Below, one piece after another: positions 53,440 to 64,000 of a DNA stretch of 64,000 nt (positions are counted from its first letter, which is position 1; the number at the start of each line of letters is the position of its first letter). Source of the stretch: Symsagittifera roscoffensis (taxonomy: Eukaryota; Xenacoelomorpha; Acoela; Convolutidae); contig NC_087066.1 in the NCBI RefSeq assembly GCF_963678635.1, positions 31,749,301 through 31,813,300 of the forward strand, read 5' to 3'. The notes under the pieces were generated by a model that had not been told where the DNA came from, made no database searches, and saw only the letters and a program-made list of their open reading frames with translations. Made by a program: the position numbers and the translations under genes.

Positions 53440-56400
53440 CTGCAACAACACATACACACATGTTATAATTTTTCTGGTAAACGATCAGTCCACACATACG
53501 GCAAAATAATTAAAAGGAACAAAGTCAACAAACACTCATTGCGAACAGATTGAATGCCTATAGGCTATAGCCAGATCTTATCTAGTCTGAGTCAAGTCTG
53601 TTGAGATATGTTCAGGCCAGATTTATATCTTCTGAACCCTGCACTTTGATAAAAGCTAGAATAATGTCGAACAGGCCTATTAACGTAGAGCTTACTAAGT
53701 GCAAGTATATAAAAGGTGCAAAAAATTTTGAAAGTGCTGTTTGATTTTGGGTAATATAATGAAAAAGGAAGACCAAAAGTGCTTTGTTTGTCAGTAACAT
53801 AAAAATTTAGCTGAAAACAATCTATTAAACAGTTCTTTGAAAATGAATTTGTTTTTTTTCAGATTACTTCAACTTAAAATTATGAAATCATAGTTAGTAG
53901 GTGTCTGCAATGGTGTCCTACAATTTAATACCAGCCAATTCAACACCGTACATTTGATTACCTCATCATTCAGTAACTTCACTACTAAACCATTTAAACC
54001 CCCAACAATTTATCTTCGATTTTGAAAGCAGTAATTTTAACACCAAAGTTGTTGCTGTATGAATTCCTTATTTTAAAACCTACCGCACCAGAGTAAGTCC
54101 TGCAATTAATGCTCACTACTTATCAAATGCGTCCTACTCAAATGAAAAACTTGGTGCCTAACCGTGAAGTTTTATCCTAAACCTCCATTTGGAACCCGCG
54201 AGATGCGGCCGTGAATGAGATTGCAAGAACAACAAATACAGTCGAAGGATGGCATTTTGGCATCCAATCCTATTTCAGTTGAGCCCGCCCAGATATGTGA
54301 AAAACTTTTTCGATGCATCGAGTGGCCATGAAAAGAACAAAAAAATCGTGTATTAAATGAAAGAGTTTAAAACACAATGTCCGTTTACGAAGACAAAACT
54401 GATTTATCTAGTTTGTGTTAAGGGACTAAAAAGTTTGTCTATTTTTGTTCTTTCATTCGTAACATTAAAATTTTATTTCAATCCTATCTAAAAATTTTTT
54501 CAGCTTTTTTTGAAAACTCCTTGAAAACGTAACTGAACCCGAGAACTTGACTTATACAAAAGCAGTTTAATCCCAGGAAAATCTCCCTTATTTTCGCGAT
54601 TTCAGGACGGAACTAGGTGCTGGTAAACCCTTTAGCCTTGCGTTTATGTGCCAACAATTCAAAAAAAAGCTGAGCAAAGCAACCATTTTTAAAGTTTCAT
54701 TTCGAGAAAAATAAAAAAAAACAATGAAATTCAATCGTTTTTAGCCTTTTGGCATTGGTTTAACAATTTTAAATTTCTGTACCAGCCTTAATATCTAGAA
54801 AACCACACCATTTTTTAGTCAAAGAATGTTAAACTGCGGACCCTTGAAGTTTGTTGAAAGTTTGCTCATCTTTTGGTTCCAATCAATTTAACAATCCGAA
54901 TTATTGGCAAAGTCATTTCTTTTTAAAACTTGCGCGGATGAAGTTTTGCAAAATTGTCTGGCTTCGAATCGCCAGAATATTCTTGCTTTTTCTTTAATTT
55001 TTACAAAAATCCCCTTTGAAGTAAGTTCTCTTTTCATATTGGGTTAAAACGGTGTCAAGTTATAGAAATAGTTATACTATTTAGCGGTTTTAAAATGCTG
55101 AGGCAACAAAAAGAAGGGAGTGAATTTGTATGGTGTCAAGTTGTTTAGAGTTAAAGAGGTAGCAACCGTCTGCAACAAATTTGCGCAATAAGTTTTCAGA
55201 ATTAACACCACGTTATATCATCAGCAGGCATAGCTTAAAAGAAGGTTAGTAGACTGAAAACAACTGACAGGTGTGTATGACTTGTATTTAATTTCATTAT
55301 TACGGATGAGCCACTGAAAAACGACCAGTAACTGAAATATGTCTGCAATGGAAGAAATTGCAATTTAATTGAACAAAATTACCATTTTTTAACTTTTCAG
55401 AAATTAAAGGAACGGATCGATTCAAGTTGTTTTATCTGTTATCCACACGTCATAAGCCTGCTTTTTTATTTTTTTTTCGGAGACTTCTGAGACCTAATTG
55501 CTAAATTTTGCTGACCGTTTTGTATCAAATTCGTAAAAACACTAAATTTTTTCGAATGTCTTCTTTAAACCATCCAAAATTTGAATTAATTTTTTCCACT
55601 CTAATGTCATCCAAAAACTAACGTCGACCGTCGAAACAGAAACTTTTTCTGCAACTAAAATTATTAAAAAAACCATTCACACCATAGATTAATTTTGCAA
55701 ATCGCAAGAGACCAATCAAGCTGCTAATCTTGTTATGGATACTCCATTACTGCTCTTTTCCCTCGTTTTCTTAGAAGTTTTTTAATGGGCAAATTTCTTT
55801 TTTGCGTTTTTGCAATTGATTGAGATTTTCGATTCCTCTGGAACTTTTAAAGAATTGCTCAAGCTGTCAAGGACGAAGTTAGAGCTCGTCCTCGCGCACT
55901 ATCCTTTCCAAAACATAAAAAATCAATCACACGTTTTTACTATCTCAAGCAAACAACTTACCCCTATGCAACGTGCCATTAAGTTTGAAATTTCCCCAAT
56001 TGGGAAAATTTACAAGCAATTGTTGACACTTTCAACGCGTAAACGGCAATTTATTTCAGCGCAGAAATTTATCAAAACTAAACTGTGGCAAGATTTGAAG
56101 TCTTATGACGTTACTAGACGCTAAACCTATTACTTCATGTTTTGTATAGCGAGTGGCAAATATTAAAAAAGTTTTAAATTTAGTTTTCATTTTTTTTTTC
56201 AAATTTATCTTTATATCAAAAACTACCGCGTAAGAGTTTCAGGGCTGTCGGATCATTCAAAGCTTTCCCTGACACGGGTTGTCTTGTTTTTTTTATAATT
56301 ACGGCAAGTACATATAAACTTTAATTTAAACTTCATAAACATAAATAAAAACCCTTGTCTTCTGAAAACCCTGGTAATGAAAACAAAAAAGGCAAATCAA

Positions 56401-56698
56401 TTTACATAAGCAGACCAATTTGAAATAACTTGTTATTTGTTAGACTTAGAAAAAATATTTTAAATTCCTGGTAAATTCATAACTGACATGCAGTTCTCTG
56501 TGAAAAGAGCTATATCATCAAAATCACTGAAACAAGTTCAAAAAAATGTATTATTTTCATTTCTGAGTGCCTCGTGATGAAGACAAACAATTTAGGCATA
56601 AATAGGAGAATGAATCAAATCGAACAAGCAGGATGGTTTTTCTATCATACTTGCACCTTTTATAATCATCATAGTTGGTTTTGATAAGCGTAGCAACA

Positions 56699-57367
56699 TC
56701 ATTCGCTGCCACCTCCCCATTTAGCCATTGGTGCATTAATAGGGTACTTTTTATATTTGTCGCTACTCAAGTATTCAGCAACTCTCGGCAGCTCTGCGAC
56801 CGCTGCTTTGTATTTCCTCAAGTTGGGGAAACTATCGAGACAAGTCGGCTCACACAGTTCATTTATATCCAAGAAGTGCCACATGTAGAAATCTCCGACG
56901 AAAACTTCATCCCCCGACAACCACTTTTGCCTTCCGAGAACCTTTTCAAAGTAACCCATATGATCCGCAAAGTTCCGCATGCCCTGCCCTCCGTAATAAT
57001 CTGCCCTCTTAGTTTCATAGTCCTCGCCGTAACACATTCTGCCCCACTCTACTCTGATGAAATGGATGTTATCCAGCACTTCTTCATGCTTCGCCAGTTT
57101 CTGGACGTCTTCGGATCCAAACAGTCCATGTTTTCGCCCAATGTACTTCATTACAGTGAGAGTTTGCGCCACTTTGAAATCCCCATCGACTAAATAAGGC
57201 AGGTTGGGGAAGTCCATTCCAATTTCGAGTTTGTCCTTTGCGAACCATTCTTGGTAGTTTTCAATATGGTAAGTCTTCTTCTCATAGGGTACTCCGAGGT
57301 ATTCGAGAACTAAATGCACAGGTTCCCCCAGTCCTCTAATAGACCAATAACCAATAGTTAAAGACAT
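56699..57367 (-). CDS. Glutathione S-transferase, Mu-like, intronless
   Basis: Cytosolic GST conjugating reduced glutathione to electrophiles; 222 aa, the normal length. The N-terminal thioredoxin fold has GYWSIRGLGEP with the likely catalytic Tyr7, Trp41 and Lys46 as possible glutathione contacts. The cis-Pro motif is NLPYLVDGD (Pro57), and QT (68-69) stands at the usual QS site. The C-terminal helical domain carries FYMWHFLDINELCEPTCLDS and ends YPINAPMAKWGG, as in Mu enzymes. The whole protein is in one exon, whereas vertebrate Mu genes have several. Three decayed N-terminal GST relics lie 30-37 kb to the left on the same strand. Promoter not identified. Confidence 0.93.
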   Translation of the reverse strand: MSLTIGYWSIRGLGEPVHLVLEYLGVPYEKKTYHIENYQEWFAKDKLEIGMDFPNLPYLVDGDFKVAQTLTVMKYIGRKHGLFGSEDVQKLAKHEEVLDNIHFIRVEWGRMCYGEDYETKRADYYGGQGMRNFADHMGYFEKVLGRQKWLSGDEVFVGDFYMWHFLDINELCEPTCLDSFPNLRKYKAAVAELPRVAEYLSSDKYKKYPINAPMAKWGGGSE

Positions 57368-58329
57368 CGTTCTGCTGACAAAATACTCTTTAACGTTGAC
57401 TTTTAATAGAAGTAGAGCACAAAATAATAGTTTAGCTTAACTATCTTGAACAAACTTTGAATGGCTAAATGAGTTTATCCAAACAACAAAGACCGATAAA
57501 ATTTGATAGCCAGTGATAAATTGGGCGTGATTTCCACAGCCGCATTTTGAAGACGCTAAACCTATTACTCAGATAGATATCATTTTCAGATAGATATTAC
57601 ACATAAGGCTACATTGCAAAAGATCCAAGAAAAAATCGAGAACTTGTCTTGACTATTAGGTGGCCCACAAGCAAATTAGTATATATTAGCGCATTTGGAA
57701 GGATTTGAGGAAAATTTTGTAAATTAGCACCAAAAGATGGCCCATGAAGCGGCGAAGGTGTCGAAAACCTGAAGGAGGGCATCCGCAAAGCCACAACACC
57801 CGCCCCGCGGTTCTACACCTTAAGTTCGCCCCTGATGTTATCTTAAAAAGTTTTATCCAAAAATTCCCTGAGTTTGACGGAGGAGTGTGCGCCAAAAATG
57901 CATTTCATTGGTCAAAATTGGCAACACTTTATTTTCATTCTGATTTCGGCAGAGCTCGAAATGTTCTAAATGGTTGCCTGAAATTCCTGTCCAAAAAGTT
58001 TGTGCAACGATACTGGTTATGACATACGACTTAATACGACTTAACAGCGAATTCTGCCCCTTCCCCAAAAAGTCGACCTCTTCATCACCCAGTTCATACG
58101 CCGTTCTTTTTCTTCTCAGTCTTATGTATTGAACTCAGTTCTTCTCCCAATATCAAGCAATCTTTTCTAAATGTGTTCGTAGCATGAGTACTACACTTGA
58201 TAGTCCGCTCAAAAGTAATTTTTTCTCTCTTTTTTTCAATTGCTGTTTTTGTTCACAAAGCTATAACAAGACCATCAAAGTGATTTCTCCATGTTCCGAC
58301 CATTTGAAATGGAGAACAAAATTTTATTC
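57368..58329. other. Interval between GST and family A copy
   Basis: No gene recognised. About 57660-57840 is GC-richer (GCGGCGAAGGTGTCGAAAAC; CACCCGCCCCGCGGTT) and open in several frames, perhaps a mobile-element remnant. Confidence 0.35.
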
Positions 58330-58670
58330 GAGTTTTTTTTTTCATGCAAAATCAGTTACATCGCATAAATATCAGTTGAGGTTGAGTCACATAACATAAT
58401 GAAAAAACTTTCGTTCGTGATTATATCGAATTTAAAAACTTCCAAATTGAACTTGAGTTTGAAAAGTCTTCAATTTGTTGTAAGTTTAATATTTCTTATA
58501 TTAAAAACACAACGTTTTATACGTTAAATAAGCTGTTTTTAACTAATACTTCAAGCTCCTTTTAGCACATTTTTGGATTTTTAAATTTAAGGCAAACTTA
58601 AATTTATTTCATTAAAAGATAATTACGATCGGGATCTTTTATGCTTATTGCACAGCAGCCGGCTACACTT
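58330..58670 (+). repeat. Repeat family A copy
   Basis: Starts CATGCAAAATCAGTTACATC and ends TTGCACAGCAGCCGGCTACA. About 340 bp, the most compact copy in the window. Confidence 0.55.
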
Positions 58671-58680
58671 GTTTTTTTTG

Positions 58681-58778
58681 AAGTTTCTCTGCTTTATATG
58701 GAAAAAAAGTTTCTCTGCTTTATTTGAAAAAAGTTTCTCTGCTTTATTTGAAAAAAAAATTTCTCTGCTTTATTTGAT
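58681..58778. repeat. Minisatellite, unit AAGTTTCTCTGCTTTATTTG
   Basis: Four units of 27-32 bp differing mainly in the length of the A-run between them. It abuts the right end of the family A copy. Confidence 0.8.
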
Positions 58779-58978
58779 TAGGGTTTTCTCCTTACGCCAC
58801 TAATTGATCCCAATTTGCCAGAAAAAAATCGTCTTGAGAAATGCAAGAAATCTATTCTGACGATAAAAATAAAGAAAATAAAGATCTATAAAAAATATTT
58901 TTAAAAAAATTAAAAACTACTGACGTAAATAAAAATCTGATTTATGTATATAAAACTCATGTTTGTTTGCGGTTTTAT

Positions 58979-59365
58979 CAGGGGGCGGATCTCGGATTTT
59001 CTCGAGGGGGAGAAAGCGGGTTTTCAAAAAATTTTCGTAAATTTTGTCACTTTTGCCAAAGCACTAAAAAGACCCAGCGTCGCAGGCAAAATTTTGTAAA
59101 GAAACCAGTCCAAAAACAGCGTTTTTACGCATTTTTGGAAAATTTTAACTAAAAAATTGCAATTTTTTTGGCGCACGCTCCCCCCTATATTTAGTATATA
59201 TTGGTGCCGAAGGCGCCTTTAAAAAAATTTTAGGATCCGTCAGCTGAAAATGGATATATCGGCAGGGGTATTTTAGGATCCGTCAGCTAAAAATGGATAT
59301 CTCGGCCTTGGTGTCGGCAGGGGTCAAATGCCTCCAACCTCCCCCCATCTAAATCCGCCTATGGA
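58979..59365. mobile_element. Family E MITE-like copy
   Basis: Left terminus GGGGGCGGATCTCGGATTTT, right terminus CCCCATCTAAATCCGCCTA, which are inverted repeats of each other. Inside, a 49-bp segment (TTTTAGGATCCGTCAGCT to ATCGGCAGGGG) is duplicated in tandem at 59228-59325. Confidence 0.6.
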
Positions 59366-59567
59366 TGTTTTGCACTAAACGGCCCAAAATCAATATATTG
59401 TCATCTTTCTTGAAGTCATTGATTCGCAATGTACAGTCAAGTCTAAATAACTTGGTCATGTATTTCAATTGATATTTCAAGCAGATAATTTTCTCGGCCG
59501 ATATGACCAAAACTATAAGAATATTAACCTGCTGAAGCCCTTTCATCTGAGAAAAACTTGTGACCAT

Positions 59568-59798
59568 GTGACTTGAAAGCAATTTCATTATTAGACAAAG
59601 TTTAGTTTTTTGGCAAATTTGGCTAAATTTTTGGCTAATTTTTTGGCAATTTCTGCTGGAAGTTTTGCTTGAATTGCCTGACCATGCAGTTCAATCAAAA
59701 CTTCCAGCAGAAATTGCCAAAAAATTAGCCAAAGATTTAGCCGAAATTGCCAAAAAAATTAAACTTTGTCTAATAACAAAATTATTTTCAAGTGGTAC
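59568..59798. repeat. Long near-perfect inverted repeat (hairpin)
   Basis: Left arm about 59568-59670 (TTATTAGACAAAGTTTAG .. GGCAATTTCTGCTGGAAG), right arm about 59695-59798 in complement (CTTCCAGCAGAAATTGCC .. AAACTTTGTCTAATAA). The loop is about 25 bases. The inner 80 bp of the arms have very few mismatches; the outer 20 are looser. Confidence 0.85.
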
Positions 59799-59804
59799 TG
59801 TTTT

Positions 59805-60075
59805 GAGATATCCATATTTGGTGACGGACCCTTTGGCCTTTGGCGCCAATAAAAACTAATTTTGAGGGGGAGCGCGTGCCAAAAAACGTTTTTGGCCTGT
59901 TTCTTCAAAAGTATGCCTGCGGCGCACAAAATTTGGCCAAAACAGGTTCTTTTAAGTGCTTTGGGAGAGCTCGAAAAATCAAATTGGGGGACCTAACAGA
60001 AAGGTCGATGAAATTTTTGGAAATTTTTTGAAAATCCGCCTCCACTCTTCGAGAAAATCTCATATGCGCCTCTGG
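59805..60075. repeat. Family E partial copy
   Basis: Contains TGGCGCCAATAAAAAC, TGCTTTGGGAGAGCTCG and the right end AAAATCTCATATGCGCCTC. Its left part is replaced by the adjoining hairpin. Confidence 0.5.
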
Positions 60076-60174
60076 TTTACTGACTTTTTACTTCTTACTG
60101 ATTTTTACTGTGTTTTCATGCAGAATCGCGAATTATAATCCATTAAATTTCATTTTTCTTGTAAACTAATATTT

Positions 60175-60425
60175 TGATAGAAAAAGGGATTATAATCTTT
60201 TATAATAGATTACAATAGATTATAATATATTATAAGAGATTTTAAGAGATTATAAGAGATTTTCGAAAAAATTATAAACAATTATAATTGATTACAATTT
60301 ATTAAATTGTCGCCAAAAATTTTATCATTATAATGTATTATAAATTGTTTAAAACTGGCGCTTGTAAATAATTATAATTTTGCTACAATTGCGATTATAA
60401 TTATTATCTAATTACAATTCGATTA
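60175..60425. repeat. Low-complexity TTATAAT/GATTATAA tract
   Basis: About 250 bp built from variants of GATTATAA and its complement TTATAATC, so many short self-complementary stretches occur. No coding. Confidence 0.7.
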
Positions 60426-60561
60426 TTTTCTCTTGTTACTAAGTGCGGGTCAGTTTAGTTGCATTCTTAAATGCTATTTGCATGCAGTTGTTCAGGCTAT
60501 GTTTTGTTGATTATTTTAGCGAGTGTATACTGTGCGCGAAATAAAGACTGGGGGCTATTCT

Positions 60562-60907
60562 TATGCGCGAAGGACCGAATGGGCGAAAAAACTTGTTGGT
60601 CAAGGACCGAAGACTAAATTAGCCGAAAATCAATTTTTAAAAAGAAACAATTGCCATTCAGTTAAAATGAATTAAATGAAGCAATATTTTGCTTCTATCA
60701 TTAAGAAACCCTTGAAATGTAAAATTTGTCCCAACTTTGCGGCAGTCAATGACAATTTGAAAATTTTGCATATTTCTGCCGTTTTCATATTCGGCCAATA
60801 TCAATACTCCATTCCCTGGAAATATTTACTTTCTTTCCAAATTTTACTGAAATACTGAAATCTGATGGGCTGATTTTTATTTTCGCACATTAGGTCCTTC
60901 GCGCATG
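60562..60907. mobile_element. MITE-like element with 27-bp terminal inverted repeats
   Basis: Left end TATGCGCGAAGGACCGAATG; right end, read in complement, CATGCGCGAAGGACCTAATG. Both continue with GGCGAAAA/TGCGAAAA. 346 bp, no coding capacity. Target duplication not recognised. Confidence 0.65.
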
Positions 60908-60965
60908 AGGGATTTCACCATAAAGACTCTTTGCGAATTAGATCTGATCGCGAGTCAGGTGATGT

Positions 60966-62404
60966 CAGGGGCTCCGTAAAATTTATTTCCATTATATGGC
61001 TACTAGCCCCTAAATTATTTCCCTAACTTTTTGGAATCCCTAAATAATTTTTATTTCTCAGAAAAAAAATAATGGCCATAATTAAATTATTCCAAAATGA
61101 AAAAAATAAAATGGCACAGTGGAATAATGTGAGTTTCTCACAGAATTTTGGATATGAGTTCAGCGTCCCAGTACTCTTTGTTGACGCAGAGGAACAGCTC
61201 TGCCTCAACGCGCATTGGACTCATATTGTGGCGCGAATACCCAATGTTGAGTTTCGCCCGACTGAAAAGCCGCTCACAGACATTTGATGTTCCAGGTACC
61301 CATTGCAAGGAAACATAACCGCTGTCCCCGGTTTTCAGCCGTTTCGCTTGCAGCAGTCCTTTGGCAAAATTGCTCCCGGTTGAATTGTTCCCTCAATAAC
61401 TTGCTTCTCAAACGCCTTTAGTGCGTTCTTCTCGTCTTCGGTAAGTTCTTGGAACTTGTTTTCAATACAACCGCATCTTCAAAACATCGATTCGCTACTA
61501 TAACCGCGTTTTTCGCGAGGTGAGTCTTCATAGCAGGGAATTCTTCGATGAGGGCGTCAAACAGATCTCTGATATCCGACAGGGTAACCGGTTGGTCTTC
61601 TTCTTGAAGAACTTTAGTGACCGACTCTATTTGCTCCAAATTGATAAGTAGCCCTTGAACTTGCGAATTTTCATCCACTCTAAGCAGATAAGGCATTAAA
61701 TCCAGATCCGTTTGGGGTATAAACTGTTGCAAAACTGTGTACCGCTTTACCATTTCGAAAGTTGCCGACCATCTAGTTTTGTTTCTTAGCACAGGTCGCA
61801 ATGGTGTCAACTTTCGGAGGGCACCGCTTTTCTTCAATGACGACATCTTGAGCATAGTAGCATGAATTTTGTCCAGTAAATCTTCATAGTTGTTCATAAA
61901 CATGTTCACCGCCAAGTTTGCTATAGTCTGCTGCCCAGTGCCCAACGGAACCTCTGTCTGCCAATTTGGGTGATCAACTTGGATATGGCTTATCAAATTT
62001 GAAAACCCTTTTTTCAGCTTCTGTTTTCGATTTCGCCCACATCTGCATTTCCAGTTCTCACCTTCCACATGCGTGAAGTAATATTTAACAACGTGCTTAT
62101 TCATGCCAACACTGTGTGCACATGCAGAACTGAAAGGTAAACAACACTGCGAGAAAGTAAAGTGGAAGGATTTTCGCAGCAGCTTGCATTTGGTTGACGT
62201 AATGAATGACGTAATGATGTGACGCGTTGTTCGCAGTGAACCTTAGATAAAATAATTTCTGGAATTTTTGTAATACTCCATACGCAAGAAATAAATAATT
62301 TCCCTAAAAGTTCTCGAAAAATACATAATTTTTATTTTAAATTAGTCGAAATAAAATTATTTATCAAAAATTATTCCACTACCATTATTTTTACGGAGCC
62401 CCTG
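60966..62404 (-). mobile_element. hAT DNA transposon, internally deleted, with perfect target duplication
   Basis: 1,439 bp. Terminal inverted repeats CAGGGGCTCCGTAAAA are exact over 16 bp at both ends, and the element is flanked by the 8-bp direct repeat GGTGATGT (60958-60965 and 62405-62412). An 8-bp duplication and CAG-type ends are standard for hAT. It encodes a shortened, broken transposase on the - strand. Confidence 0.92.
61138..62104 (-). pseudogene. hAT transposase remnant
   Basis: Starts at ATG 62104. Residues 1-50 form a BED-type zinc finger (WKCRCGRNRKQKLKKG, SNLISHIQVDH). A segment with NKTRWSATFEMVKRYTVL, usual in the middle of hAT transposases, comes much too soon after the finger, so most of the N-terminal half of the catalytic domain is missing. 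Frameshifts near 61465 and 61368 precede the hAT dimerisation motif VPGTSNVCERLFSRAKL and the end VNKEYWDAELISKIL. Not functional. Confidence 0.88.
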
Positions 62405-62412
62405 GGTGATGT

Positions 62413-62940
62413 GCCCGCCAGATATGCCCATATACATGCCAAATCTGGTCACAACTGATGCAGATATGGTCCTTGCAAGCTAGATCTGTTCAGAATTGCG
62501 ACAAAAAAAAACAATTCACTCCTGTGCAGCTATGTTACTTTTGTGATCAGAACTGTTTTTATGCCAGACATGGAATTTAAGTGAGCAGCTCTGCAATTGG
62601 ACGAAAATTTCGGTACGGGTCGTTTCTTGACATATATCCCATAAGAACCGCCTGTTCTGATTATTTACTCTGGCAATATCAGGTATGTTAGTCTGTTGCA
62701 ACCGAGTAAAAGACTTTTTTCCGTAAACAACGTTTTTCACAGGACTTCTGGTCCATTCTGTTGGAAATACTGCAGCAGACACATTTTGAGCATTAGTATC
62801 CAGTTTAAAATTGGTTGGTTTGGATCGCCCGCTACTATGTTTGAATGAAGATCCAAGTTTGAGAACTATAGCGTTTGTTCTTTTTTTGCGCTATGATTTT
62901 TTTTTCTTTCTCTTTTTTTTTGCGCTATGCAATCTATCAG
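62413..62940. other. Interval right of hAT element
   Basis: No feature that I can defend. An 88-codon - strand open frame (62516-62782) is unrecognised and lacks splice or homology support. Confidence 0.3.
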
Positions 62941-63037
62941 ATTTGAAGGATCTACTTAACAATCTCAACACCACCCCCCATCAATCAGAATGCAGCAACA
63001 CTCGAACTCTCAATACAAGCTCTAGTGCTAATTTACT
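62941..63037 (+). CDS. Candidate exon of unidentified + strand gene
   Basis: A pyrimidine-rich tract and acceptor TCTATCAG precede an open stretch reading LKDLLNNLNTTPHQSECSNT and LNTSSSANL. A possible donor CT|GTGTTT at 63038 would join exon 63922 in frame. Weak donor; no family recognised. Confidence 0.3.
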
Positions 63038-63921
63038 GTGTTTGTTTATAGGGGTGGAGGAGATGCATTAGTAGATACAATAGGGGGGAGGAGGGAGATT
63101 GTCAAATAGATCCGATTTGAAATTCTTAAGTTCCTTTGAATCAAGAGCTATTTTTCGGTTTTTTCTACTACAATGACAATAGGGGAAAGAATCAATTGTT
63201 AGAAGTTTTTTCGTGTTTAATTTGTGTATAATTTTGTGTTTGATGTTTTGTAAGCGTTTCAGTTCAGCTTCTATTTGTTCCTGAATGTGGAACTGTAACC
63301 GCCGTCATTTTGTTGTATTGCCCCCGAAATTTCATAACAATTTCGATTGGTCCGGAATATTATTTTTCAAGTTTTTTTAGATTAGACAATGCTGCGAGGC
63401 TGCCGTGACTTTCAACGGGTCTTTTTGAGTTTCAGGATTGCTTATGTTAAGAGTAAATATGTCCCTTAATAATGTATTTACAGCCGTGTTCAATTTCCTA
63501 ACTTATGCGAGGTCTCGTACTGCGGCTTGAAAAAACTCGGTTGCTTCCACTTTCGCCTGTTTCCGTGATAGCAAAGTGAACATATTGAACGGTATGTTTC
63601 TGAGGCCTTTGAGGTATTCTCCAGGAGTTCCCTAAGTTGTCGTGTAGTCTCAATCTAATATATAACACTTGTTTATGTGCCTAAAATTGTCAGAATTATG
63701 CTGGCACTATAGTACGGACTTCTTCTCATCGAGTGACCTGCATCGCTTAGGGGGTCAACTCTAACGTATCAAAAATATAATTTGCTATTTGTGACAACTA
63801 CCTGACATCTTTTCAAAAAAACTTGTTACATATATTCTCCCCTGTAGCAATAGGGGAGGGGGTTATTTGTCCACAAGGTACAAAGTTTGTGTATGCTTAA
63901 TTGTTTAATTTTTTTTTATAG

Positions 63922-64000
63922 GAGGGCCAATTCTTTAGAAAGTGCCATAACGATAGTTAACAAGACCCCAAAAGGAAGACAATTGGCCGATATCTCATTC
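63922..64000 (+). CDS. Candidate exon, runs off the window
   Basis: A long T-tract and TTTATAG acceptor (AG 63920-63921) precede an open frame RANSLESAITIVNKTPKGR and QLADISF, continuing past the end. The shift from T-rich to balanced composition at the acceptor favours a real exon. Gene not recognised. Confidence 0.45.

Larger units (their letters stand above)
50947..56405. repeat. Segmental duplication, copy 2 (empty site)
   Basis: Matches copy 1 with the LINE absent: the microsatellite at 52369-52437 runs straight through AATTCATTTCTCACCATTAC to TTGAAG and TCGCTGG. Same orientation and same terminal bases as copy 1. Confidence 0.92.

Overview
This is a window of an AT-rich animal (metazoan) nuclear genome. 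The protein-coding exons carry GT-AG introns of a few hundred to about 3,200 bases, and the space between them is packed with degenerate repeats, retrotransposons and DNA transposons. Nothing seen fixes the species. The gene content (KIF1/unc-104-type kinesin, a GT14 glycosyltransferase, a Mu-like glutathione S-transferase) and the mobile elements (Ty3/gypsy with Mag-like zinc knuckles, a zinc-finger LINE, hAT, tRNA-derived SINEs) fit an invertebrate.

Region 1 (1-16.4 kb): one apparently complete 12-exon kinesin-3 gene on the + strand, 757-16229, predicted 1,631 aa. It runs motor, neck, FHA, coiled coil, KIF1 middle and tail domains, then a C-terminal PH domain. Every exon junction I assigned is GT-AG and phase-compatible. 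Its long introns hold dispersed repeats, a tRNA-derived SINE and an inverted-repeat cluster.

Region 2 (16.4-36.5 kb): no intact gene seen. It is a patchwork of repeat families B and C and a roughly triplicated unit in which each copy carries a decayed glutathione S-transferase N-terminal domain on the - strand. The third unit is split by about 6.2 kb of Ty3/gypsy-like sequence on the - strand. That insert has stops, frameshifts and lost catalytic residues, and a second integrase tail sits directly 5' of gag with no LTR visible between them.

Region 3 (36.5-41.0 kb): a GT14 beta-1,6-N-acetylglucosaminyltransferase-like gene on the + strand. The first exon and the last two are visible. The central exon(s) are absent, and a 200-N assembly gap lies in that intron beside an unidentified frameshifted coding fragment.

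Region 4 (42.2-56.4 kb): a direct tandem segmental duplication (42.19-50.42 and 50.95-56.41 kb). The first copy carries a 5'-truncated LINE whose reverse transcriptase is followed by a C-terminal zinc-finger array. It sits in an (AAG)n(AAC)n microsatellite and is flanked by direct repeats of about 80 bp, while the second copy shows the matching empty site. Each copy also carries the same apparent terminal exon of an unidentified - strand gene.

Region 5 (56.4-64.0 kb): an intronless Mu-like GST gene (- strand), MITE-like repeats, a long near-perfect hairpin, and an internally deleted hAT transposon with 16-bp terminal inverted repeats and a perfect 8-bp target duplication. At the right edge are two candidate exons of an unidentified + strand gene.
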